Of a stretch of 64,000 bases of DNA, positions 35,469 to 45,119 are shown piece after piece. The notes beneath the pieces were generated by a model. That model was given only the letters and a program-made list of their open reading frames with translations. It did no database searches and was not told the DNA's origin. Positions within the stretch are counted from its first letter, which is position 1. Each line of letters starts with the position of its first letter. The stretch is from Pseudoscleropodium purum (Eukaryota; Streptophyta; Bryopsida; Hypnales; Brachytheciaceae), in contig OZ017800.1 of assembly GCA_963969395.1 (NCBI GenBank), positions 18,136,479-18,200,478 on the forward strand, given 5' to 3'. The position numbers and the translations under genes were made by a program.

Positions 35469-35983
35469 TAGGTGCAGTGGGTTCTCAGATAAATTATTGA
35501 ATTCTTCGTCAGTTGCGGTGGTGAAGCGGTGATGGCTGGTGATGAGTGTCGTCTCGCGGGCAGCTTGACATTCTCCTGATTTTACGCTGGAAGCGTGTTG
35601 GCAGACTGACGGAGACTTGACTTCATTATTCAAGGGAGGGAGAGTCTGTCGATCTACTCGTGCGAGCCTGTGAGAGACTGATCCAGTGCAGGATTTGAAA
35701 TCGATTGAAAGATTCAAGTTTAAATTTTAAAAACTCAAAGTGGAGTGCAAGCAAGACTTCCACGGGGTTGCCTTGCCTTGTGCTTGTGCTTGTGCTTGTC
35801 AACGCCGAATAAGATCCTTCAGTTTATTGGATCCGAAATGAAGTCCGTCGTCTTGCTCACGATCTAGCTAGGCTGCGGTGCTCTCACTCCAGTAACTCCA
35901 CCTACCAAACCTCCAGTAATTAAGTTACACCAGCAGACCCCTTTACTACCTTCTCACCTCTGTTCTCTCTCCAAAACCCAAAC
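35469..35983. repeat. Left half of a duplicated block split by the hAT element
   Basis: This segment matches 43817-44349 in the same orientation, sharing for example TTATTGAATTCTTCGTCA, AGCTTGACATTCTCCTG, TTTTACGCTGGAAGCGTGT, CAGACTGACGGAGACTTGAC and TTCAGTTTATTGGATCCGAA. It ends with ACCCAAAC, the left copy of the hAT target duplication. An 85-codon minus-strand frame (35717-35460) crosses it, but the counterpart at 44 kb is not open in the same way, so I do not call a gene. Confidence 0.85.
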
Positions 35984-38900
35984 CAGAGATCCCAGAACGA
36001 TTTTAAGGGTTTCGCAGGGGTGGCTATTTCCGTGGGAAAAGAGAGGCTGATTCTGCAAAATCATTTTTTTTTTTTGGTAAAAACAGGTTAATAAAATTGG
36101 GAAAAGTTGGGAGCAATTTTGCTCCCATTTTTTTCCCCTGTAGTGTCAATTTGCTATCATCCAATAATTTTTGAAGTGTATCCATGGCTACTTTTGCTCT
36201 TTTGGTTTGTGGAGAATTGCTATGTCTTAGAAATGAAGGGAATGATTTGCAAATTTTTGTTGTACAATGAATTGTTGAATAATCTAGTATACAATGAATT
36301 GCTTAAGTAACTTGCATTTGCTTGAGTATTGGTATACAATGAATTGCTCAAGTACAAAATGAATTGCTTAGATACACAATGTCAATGCTTAAATAACTTA
36401 AATCATTAATGAGGGAATTGAATCCTTCTTGCATAAATATAAGACTACCCAAGTGTAGTGTTAATGTTATGCACACAAGACAACAAGCCACGTTAAAAAA
36501 CAAGGATTAGAATGTTAATCCAAATACTATAATTTGCCAAGAATCCCAATCAAAATAGCTCCTGCCAATTTGCTAAAGTGTCTTTGACTCTCCAACAGTA
36601 TTATCGCCGAGCTGTGACCCATAGTAGAACCCTCATGAGTCAAGGACCCCAAGACAGCATGGTTGGCAAAACCTCAAGAAAACTTAAGGCAATCAATTGG
36701 ATACTTACTATGGAAAGGATACTGCTATTGCACTACTTTAGAGATCACCTTGCTTGCTAACTTTTACCACGGATTTCCAAGAAGCAATTGCTTCTTTATA
36801 TGGAAAATTTTCCAAAGTAAAGTAACTATGGCCAAACATACGCACCACAAGGGGCAAGTGTTTCCCCAATCTATTTTTGTAATAAGATTTTAAAAACTTC
36901 AAAGTCGAAAAGCACCTTTCATCCTCAATTGATCCAAAGACCAGACAACAACCTATTTCAACCACTTTAAATTACTCAGAAATCAGGTTATAGAGGTGCT
37001 GTGATTGGGAAAGTTTCTGCCATAGTTTGATGACTATATTGATGTCCAAAGGTTGTGCACATGTAGCCTTACAATTTGCCTTCATGGTAACCTTAAATAG
37101 CCCTTGTTGTAAGTCCGAGTTAGAAGTGAAAAAAAATTCAAGGGCTGTAAAAAGTTTGCCTCCCTCATACAAAGGTTGGTCGTTGTTCAGGATTCAACAA
37201 TGACTATAAAAGCTCTTGAAAACTGTCAAGTGCTAGGGAAAACTAGCATCAACCCCCTTTTGCCTCCAATATTAGGGATAAATAATCCCGAAAGCATCAC
37301 ATAGTTCTTGTTGCGGAAATCTATAGTCCAGCTCATTGCTAAGAGATTGAGCCAAATCTATATACATCAACCTAAAACAAGTGTGAGCTTCAGATTCACA
37401 AATAATTGAAACAAGTCAACACACAAAAGTGACAGAATAGTCAATAGATTCATCGCAATAGGTTTGCATCAAATGTCCAATTCATTGAATTAAGTAAACA
37501 TACACAACAAACAATTCCCTAAATTGCAAAGGCATTGAGCCATACCTACACAATTAAATAAAAGTCAAAAAATTAGGTTTAAGTTGACATGCAAAGTGAA
37601 ACCAAAATAATACGAAGTGAAACTAAAAAAGTACAAACTTGCGAACTATCATTCCATATAGGCCTACACACGGTATAGGTCTCGATGCATAACAAAATAT
37701 GCAACCTAGTGTCTTCATCGTGGCATCGTGTATAAATAGTGGTTACAAAGAGATCAAAATAAAGATGTGAGACACCTGAACCTCTAGACACCTCTTTCCA
37801 CTTCATCAAGATTTTATCTCTGGATAGAGATATGAGCTGGTTGTATTTCGGGAAGGTAGTTTTGTTGAAGGCAGTTTCTCCATCTAGAAACAATTTTGCT
37901 AGCTCTTGCTAGCAAACCTTAATGGCACTCATGAAGTCACAAATGAAAATGTCACAACCCTATGACAACTTCATGAGAAAGTGGACACTATTAACCAACG
38001 TCAAAAAATAAGCCAAGGAAAGCAGCAGCTCAATGTCACAGAGCATGTCAAAATTAACAACAACAGTTGCATTGCCTTTTTGCCGAGGCCCTCCAATCAT
38101 GTCAAGCCCCATTTTCACTAACAATGTAGTGAATTCTTCCATAATCCGAGTTGCTGGACTTCTCATGGAGATCCAACGGGTCTCCACGTTCTTCAACATC
38201 TAGTTCCCTTTAGTTTCCATGAGATTTGCCAACATCTACAACTCAAAATGCCACTTGTTGGAGCGACAAAAGTATGAGTAAATGGACTAGAAAAGGCCTT
38301 CAAGCTACACCACCATTGGATATTTTGACAATGTCTCCACCATCAAGTTCAACCTGTAACTCACACAAGATGCTCCCCAAAAAAAAAAAGCCCATTTCTC
38401 CCTAATGTGGGTCATAACACCCATTTTTGAATCCTGAAAAGTACTTACCCCATCCACCCCAAAGCAAACCAACTTACAAGCTATTTGTTCATGAGTAAGC
38501 CCTCACTCGTCTAACAATGAATACATAATAACATTGGTTAGATGATCTGCATTACCAACCTCACTCACACATGACAAGTGAAGCAAATGTGGCCTTATTT
38601 GCCAATCATCCATCACGTACACATGGACACCGACCCATGACGTATTGTCTACAGTGGTGACCTCATCTACACTCAACGAAATTATACTTGTAGATTACAC
38701 AACATTCTTCAAAAACATTAGAACTAAACCATGCAAATGCTCAGCCATTTTCCAGCTAGTATTCTCAAACTAGTGCTTTTGGGGACAATTCTTAATCTTC
38801 AAATGCTTAAGCAAAAATTGAGACCTCTCATATTCACACATTAGGCAACCATGGTTGAGAATCTAAAAGAGACATGAAAATTGTACCCCCTTTTGTTTCA

Positions 38901-40453
38901 CTTTGCCCTCCAAACTTGTAGTGAGTTGCTCAGCAACAGTGCCACTGTACTTTGTATTCGCCCAGAGTTTGCACAATTTGACGTGCTTACAATTGATCTT
39001 CACAAACGTGTCGCATTTCTTCAAGTGCGCCAATGGCACACCGTCTTCCATGCACGTATGTTTGTCTTCGTGCTTCTCCAGGTTGTCCAACTTGAGAACC
39101 ATCATTTTCCTCCTTCCAGTCATTGATGTGCAACTCTTGCAGATAACACCAAAAAGGTTGCCAATTTCGTCAAACACTCCTTCTGTTCGAGCAAAGCAGC
39201 AAGCCCACACCTCCTACCATCTTTTAGTGATGGTTGCCGAAGCAACCCTTTTCTTCTTCTGCACCTTCTTTGCAACCACTCGCTTCCTCTTCCCTGTCCC
39301 GCAAGTATCACTATTGCTCAGTATTTCCACCGCAACTGTAGGGGAAACCATTGTATCTTCTAAAGGTGGATCAAGGGGAAATGGTCAAGACAGCAATTGC
39401 TCCAATTGCATCTTCGAAATGTGCGTGACTTCATGCTCAAACACCATCTGAGACTCACCGTCGGCATTGGAGTTTGCCAGTAGGTATTTGCCTATGCCAT
39501 TACAATTGCGGTTGGATCTAAAACATCAAACCTTAAAGTTCTCAGGCAGCTTCAACCGCAACACCATCTCTAGCACTCAACAATCTGCACACTAGCACCC
39601 AACAACACAAGCAACACCCAACAATACAAGTACGACAGATGTCCAAACTCCAAACCAAAGATACGATTGTTCACAAAAAACATCAAAAAAGTACAATAGA
39701 TCAGACACAAGCACAAAGAAGTAGTGCAATTGGAACCCAAGGAAGCGCTTAAGTTCTCCATAATTCAAAGTCTCATAAAAAACCAACACCTCTTTGCAAT
39801 TCCCAAGAATCTCGACCCCATCATGTTGTTAATTTGAGCCTCTAATTCCTAATTGTAGTGAATGTAAAACCTACAAACTACCTCCAAATGGGTCCAAAAT
39901 TCACAAGAGCGTGGAAATGGTGCCCTCAAAATTCAAACCTCTGAAGATGCCATTTTTGAATGAGAATAAATGGAAGCACTGAAAGTTGTGAAGGCACCAA
40001 GCCGCCAACACGAGGAGCATTGGAGTAGCGGATTAGGGAGGCCAAGACGATGACATCACAGTGAAGCTCATTCAATTACCATACACCACAAAACTTGAGA
40101 CACTAAGTGTGATTACCAAAAGATTTATGGAGCAAAGTAGGCTAATGCAAGTTTAGGGCAGGAGGAGGTCAGAGAACCCAACAAAACCCTACTGCTAAAT
40201 GGAGCTTCCAGATTGCACCTTCCAGGTCCTAATCAACAGTTGAGATCGCGCCAAAGCTACCAGCCAATCAAAACGTGGCACGCGTCTGCGAAAAGTGGGG
40301 ATGGATGAATGTAAGCTTTGGCTAACGAATGGAGATGCAGGAATGTACTGTGGCTCAAATCTCCATTTAAAAAAAAAAATTCCCAATGTACATTTCGCAC
40401 ATGTTCAGCACTTCTAGAATGGCAGCGCAATTTAGCCAGTTCTAAGATCGCTG
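35984..40453 (-). mobile_element. 4,470-bp hAT transposon with TIRs and 8-bp target duplication
   Basis: The left end reads CAGAGATCCCAGAAC (35984-35998) and the right end, from the other strand, CAGCGATCTTAGAAC (40453-40439), matching at 12 of 15. The flanks carry the same 8 bases, ACCCAAAC, at 35976-35983 and 40454-40461. The paralogous block at 44 kb has ACCCAAAC only once (44342-44349) with the surrounding sequence continuous, so it represents the site before insertion. Eight-base duplications and CA(G) ends are diagnostic of hAT. The interior holds a decayed hAT transposase on the minus strand, so the element was once autonomous or close to it. Confidence 0.92.
36738..39330 (-). pseudogene. 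hAT-superfamily transposase, broken by stops and frameshifts
   Basis: Read on the minus strand, a basic KRKRVVAKKVQKKKR segment near 39.3 kb leads to a zinc-finger-like region with CKSCTSMTGRRKMMVLKLDN and LEKHEDKH (39210-38863). Then, across stops, come ISLSVDEVTTVDN (about 38.65-38.69 kb, first catalytic Asp region), VCFGVDGVSTFQ (about 38.45 kb, second), NVETRWISMRSP (about 38.17 kb) and the C-terminal dimerisation part FGSIEDERCFSTLKFLKS with YFTLENFPYKEAIASWK (36965-36738). This is the plant hAT type with a DUF4371-like core. At least five stops or frame changes disable it. It lies entirely inside the TIR-bounded element. Confidence 0.85.
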
Positions 40454-40610
40454 ACCCAAACCAGGGTTTTTGCGATGAAAACGATATATAAGTTAATAAA
40501 CTCGTAATGAGTTTGACAAGGGTAATTAAAGGACTGTGCACCGCCTTCAGAACTTCTGTAGCCCCAGGTACACTCATCTTAAATATCGCACTTATACCTG
40601 GGCTTTATCT
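40454..40610. repeat. Right half of the duplicated block split by the hAT element
   Basis: Starting with the right copy of the target duplication, this segment matches 44342-44470: CAGGGTTTTTGCGATGA, AGTTTAACAAGGGT-like sequence, CCTTCAGAACTTCTGTA and ATCTTAAATATC(G/A)CACTTAT. Together with 35469-35983 it reconstitutes the undivided block at 43.8-44.5 kb. Confidence 0.85.
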
Positions 40611-40659
40611 CCAAATGAATGTACGTACAGTACAGTACATACTTAAAGATTCTTGGGTT

Positions 40660-40688
40660 TTCTTTTTTCTTTTTTCTTTTTTTCTTTG
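40660..40688. repeat. Polypyrimidine run, TTTTTTC repeats
   Basis: A short run of imperfect T5-8C units. Nothing around it suggests a retroposon tail or a gene. Confidence 0.6.
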
Positions 40689-40894
40689 AAACAAATGAAA
40701 GTGATTTCATTGCAAGGATTCTTGCTTTTGAAAAGGAAACTCCGGCCTCCAAGTTAGGAAAATAGAACTTAGACTTGTAGGTTAACCTTTACCCTCTTTC
40801 TGTACGTGACTTGATGCTGATGGCTTACTCACCGAATATCTTTCTGTCGTCTCCACCGATTTCCAAGAAACCGAACCTGTACCGAATTCCAACC

Positions 40895-40964
40895 GGTCGA
40901 TCGATGTCTGTTAACTTACGACCCTTGGCAGTTGTGGCAATGCCAAGGTGATGATCGATCGACG
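40895..40964. repeat. Nested palindromes with two complementary stems
   Basis: An outer pair GTCGATCGAT (about 40896-40905) and ATCGATCGAC (40954-40963) encloses an inner perfect 8-bp pair CCTTGGCA (40923-40930) and TGCCAAGG (40941-40948) with a 10-base loop. The DNA or RNA could form a two-tier hairpin. It lies in a non-coding stretch between the hAT flank and the helicase pseudogene. Confidence 0.6.
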
Positions 40965-41780
40965 CCAACGATGGTGGCAACAACTGAAGTGTGAAAAGTA
41001 AAGAGTTCTCTAGTACAACCACCAACCTGACTTGTGATTGCTAGTAACTCATTAATTAAGCAGTACGACCGGAAGTTAGGTCTCTCATGTGGGAAAGTAC
41101 AGTACTGAAACGGCAGACAGGCAGCTAGAACTAGCTAGTAAGTTAAGTTTTCAGTTGTGGGAGGATGGATGGGGCCTGGAAGTCATGAGTCATGAGCACA
41201 TGGGAGAGGTCAGTCCAGAGGACGCAGACAGTGTGCCAGACTGCTCCAGTGCGGACTGAGGACATTCATGTTGCCCCTGACAACTCGCTACGTGCTGCCA
41301 CAGACCCGAAGCTAAGACAGACAGAGTCGGTCCCTGGCTGCTCCCTGTCTGACATTGCCGCATTATTTTACACATCAGCACAAGACTTTTTCTACGAGTT
41401 TTTGGATGGAGATCGACAGACAGACGGAGGGGGCGACCGTGCATTTTCTTACGGTGGTTCTTCGATTGCCTGTAAGTATGTTTTGCCCTAAAAAGTACTA
41501 AGAGGCAGGCCTCATCACAGCACTCTGAGGTGGTCATGTGAAGACTCTCTTTTGTTCTAGATCCTGTTTAGTTTTTTTTATTACCAGCGCTCTTGGTCAA
41601 ATGTTCATCGATTCGGGTGATATAAACTTTGATCCGATCCTGAATTATATTATTCAGAGCATGATCGCGGTTTTAAACTGGTTCTTTTACGGTCTATTCA
41701 GCTTTCATTACTAATGAGTAGGGATTGATAGATTGCACTGTACGTTTTAGTTATTAATTCTTACTCAGCTGGCGGCATTT
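40965..41780. other. Intermediate-GC DNA without recognised exons
   Basis: Frames of about 100 codons exist on both strands at 41190-41537, but neither encodes anything recognisable. The upstream exons of a helicase (the nucleotide-binding GETGCGKT region) would be expected hereabouts if the neighbouring pseudogene were complete; I did not find them. Confidence 0.4.
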
Positions 41781-41789
41781 GGGGAGATT

Positions 41790-43730
41790 AGGTCCAAGAG
41801 CCCGACATGAACGGTGTGAGTCACGTCATGGTAGACGAAATCCATGAACGTGGCATGAATGAGGACTTTTTGTTGATCATTCTACGAGATCATTCTACGC
41901 TGGCCCGTCGCCCAGACCTGCGATTGGTTTTGATGAGTGCAACCATGCATAAACGCAGAACTGTTCTCAAGATATTTTGGAGGTGCACCAATGAAGCATA
42001 TTCCTGTAAGGCTCCTTCCCCTTGGAGAATAGTTCTTTCTTTGGGTCTTTCATTAATAATTGGCTTGTGAGTTGTTTTCCTTCTGATTGTCCATTAATCG
42101 TTCCTGTGGGATTTATTTGTGATAGTCTTCTGCGTTCGATCTGAGAGACTTTGATTTGAATCTTGTCAGCGATCGAGCAATGAATCAGGCTTGAGATGGG
42201 GACGCATTTCAGATAGTCCTTCGTGGAAAGCTCTGTCTTTCGGTCAGGCACTCACTGATCCCTGCAGTCATGGACCATTTGTTTTGTCATTTTTTTTACT
42301 GAAAGAGTGCTCAGTGTATACAGGGGTTCAATTTTCCAGTAAAAGAGCTTTTCTTGGAGGATGTGCTGGAGCTGACTTGCTTCCCTATTGTTGCTGACCA
42401 AGGAGGATTCAATGGTGGAGGTGGGGGGTCGGAGGCAGAAGACGGAAGACACAAGAAACGGTGCAGGATCCAGTTCTTGAAGCGTTTGAGGTATGACTGT
42501 TATCAAAGTAGTGAAATAGTTTTTGAAGATCTTGTCCTATTTTTGAGTTTGTAGTCTCTAGCAATTTTCTTCCTGTTTGTTAGACCTGTCGAGCTATCTA
42601 CTTCGAATGGACACTTTCACTTTGTTTCAGGAAAAAGGTGGGATACAGTTCTTATCACGAGACTATCTGGTGACGCAGGGAGCGATCGAACATAGTGTAG
42701 ATTCAGAGTATCGTAAGCACAGCCCCGGTACACAGCAGTCGCGCGTCACCGCAAGCATGGAACGGAGAGCAGATTGACTTGAGATTGGTGCGTTGATTTT
42801 CCTCGAAATCCACTGCGAAAAGAGTTCAAGATCTGCACTTAAAACTATGTTTCGGCAATGGCGTTTGGAATCGTAGAAGACGTGACGCTCTATTTGTGCT
42901 TTTTTTGGTTTGAGAGGGTGCTTCGTATAGTCGCTTCTGTTTTATTTAATTTGCCGTCCGAGTCTGTGAAATCCAAGTACGTGGTTGGTGATTGTAGGTT
43001 GAGGCAGCTAGCTCTTCAGCATATCTGTGCACGTACGGAAGAAGGAGAAGAAGGCGCCGTTCTTGTGTTCTTGACAAGGTGGGATGAGATCTCAAAACTT
43101 GTTGAGCGTCTTAAGGGAAATTCCTTGTTTAATGATTGTAGACGGGTTCTTCTGTTGCCTCTTCACGGGTTCAATCCATGCCGACTATCAATCAGCGAGA
43201 TATTTTTCAGAGGCCTCCGATCGAGCTGGTGCGCGGTGAGTTGTCCTTTCACTTCCGTCCACAAATGAAACGAACGGATTGCTTGGCGTACCCACCTTTT
43301 CATATCGCTTTTTGGAATGTTTCGTTGGTAATTCTTGATTATAAACAAAAAACTGTTACTGTGTCTATTGTGGTTCTCCTATGTCTAAAGTTATGCCTTT
43401 GACTGGGAAAGTTACAGGGTTATCTTATTACCATTGCCCAGATTTAAGACCATTTCATGACCGTTCTGTAGTGCTATTATGCAGAATTACCAGCAGAGTT
43501 TAACAATGTTGACATCATTCTCTGGTTGCAGGAAGATTGTACTGGCCACCAACATTGCTAAGACTAGTATCGATCACTACTGATGATGTAATCTACGTGA
43601 TTGACGGCTGTGGGAAAGCAAAAGAGACCAGCTCCGATGCACTCGATCAATGAACTGGCATGTTTAACACCGACTTGGGTTTCAAAAGCTTCGGCATACC
43701 AGGTCTGTATTGTAGATTCACTTCCTTTAG
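41790..43730 (+). pseudogene. DEAH-box RNA helicase (DHX36-type) pseudogene
   Basis: Exon-like pieces on the plus strand follow the order of plant DExH RNA helicases of the DHX36 type. 41807-41945: [19 protein letters not shown] and [13 protein letters not shown] (DEIH and SAT motifs), then after a shift of reading frame [19 protein letters not shown] before a GTAAG donor. About 42325-42490: GFNFPVKELFLEDVLELT. About 42690-42780: VDSEYRKHSPGTQQ, then a frame change to WNGEQIDLRL. About 42998-43230: VLVFLTRWDEISKLVERLKG and LLLPLHG, another frame change, then MPTINQRDIFQRPP. About 43531-43710: KIVLATNIAKTSI, then further shifts and NELACLTPTWVSKASAYQ. Retained splice sites show it was a genomic duplicate, not a retrocopy. 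The N-terminal ATPase half and the C-terminus are missing. Confidence 0.88.
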
Positions 43731-43816
43731 TGTCTGTTCACACAAATTCTGTCTTCCATTTCTCTACGTCTCTATACGGGAATTGGATTCATTATTTTAC
43801 TCTGCCAATTTTCTGA

Positions 43817-44470
43817 CAGGTGCAGTTATCGAAGAGGTAGCTCTCAGATAGATTATTGAATTCTTCGTCAATTGCGGTGATCGAAGCAGTGATGGCTGAT
43901 GATGAACTAGTTGTCTCCCCACTCCCCAGCTTGACATTCTCCTGGTTTTACGCTGGAAGCGTGTGTGCAGACTGACGGAGACTTGACTTCATTACTCACG
44001 CAAGGAAGCGTCTGTCTACTCGTGTGAGTCTCTGAGAGACTGATCGAGAGCAGGATTTGAAAATTGAAATCGAAAGAAAGTTTTGTTTTGTTTTGCTTAA
44101 AAACAAAATCGAAAGAAATTAAGTTTAAATTTTAATATAAAATATAAAACTCAAGGTGGAGTGCAAGACTTCTCGGGGTTGCCTTGTGCTTGCCAACGCC
44201 GAATAAGATCCTTCAGTTTATTGGATCCGAAATGAAGTCCGTCCTGATCACGATCTAGGCAGGCCTCACTCCAGTGATTGCACCGGCAGACCTCTTTACT
44301 ATCACCTCCTCTAATATCACCTCCTCTGTTCTCTCTCCAAAACCCAAACCAGGGTTTTTGCGATGATAACGACATACACTTGGAATAAGTTTAACAAGGG
44401 TGATAGTAAGAGGGCCTTCAGAACTTCTGTAACCCCAAGTACAATCATCTTAAATATCACACTTATGTGG
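43817..44470. repeat. Undivided duplicated block carrying the hAT empty site
   Basis: This block corresponds to 35469-35983 plus 40454-40610 joined together. Its single ACCCAAAC at 44342-44349 is the pre-insertion target of the hAT element. It directly follows the last helicase exon-like piece. It contains a small internal expansion (GTTTTGTTTTG and AAAATATAAAA-type sequence near 44.08-44.15 kb) absent from the other copy. No protein function is recognised. Confidence 0.85.
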
Positions 44471-44664
44471 TGTGTTTGGCCCAATGATTTGGAGAACGAA
44501 ACCATCAAAAATTCTATTCTATTGAAGACTTCCATGGATTCCCTAAAATTGTTGGCATTATGGACAATATTCATGTTATGCTTGTTGCAAAACCAAGCTA
44601 TCAAGGTGAACAATATTTCAACAAAAAAAGTCATTACTCCATTTTATACATGATTGTCAATGAC

Positions 44665-45087
44665 CACTATCCTCTCAAAAAATGGCTCCCCTCAATTTGC
44701 ATTAGTTGACCCCCCGTCTCTTAAAAAATTTACAAGCTATTGATTTTCTTTTACGGAAAAAATACTTACCCTTGAAATTGCTGTTGATTTCTCAAAAAAT
44801 TACAAGCCCTTGATCTTGTGAGATTTAATCAAAGTTGTTCAAATATGAAATACAAAATGGATACAATACTACATATGAATATGTATTGGATATGATACCA
44901 AATACAAATATGTACAGAATACTTAATACGATATTGGATATGGATACAAGTGAATTGTCCCATATTGATTGTCAAATTATTTGGTTTCTGAAAATTACAA
45001 GAAGGGGGAGGGGGAATTTAAATTTTAAAATTTTAAAATCTCACATAGTTAAGAATCTCACTATGAGTCACTTTTGGATGGATAGTG
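44665..45087. mobile_element. Non-autonomous TIR element, copy 1 (CACTATCC ends)
   Basis: The left end CACTATCCTCTCAAAAAATGGC and right end CTTTTGGATGGATAGTG form terminal inverted repeats of about 17 bp. The interior matches, in reverse complement, the element at 62824-63317: TTTGCATTAGTTG, ACAAGC.(A/T)TTGAT, TGAAATTGC..TTGATTTCTC, GATCTTGTGAGATTTAATC and an ATAC/ATAT-rich middle. A further end sequence, CACTATCCACCCAAAAG, follows at 45100-45116, making a hairpin with the right end. A CACTA-like class is suggested by the ends, but no target duplication was found. Confidence 0.65.
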
Positions 45088-45119
45088 AGCTTTGTGAGTC
45101 ACTATCCACCCAAAAGATG

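Noticed and set aside
35460..35717. 85-codon minus-strand frame as a gene or first exon
   Set aside because: It lies in a duplicated block whose second copy has the frame disrupted, and no splice partner or domain was found.
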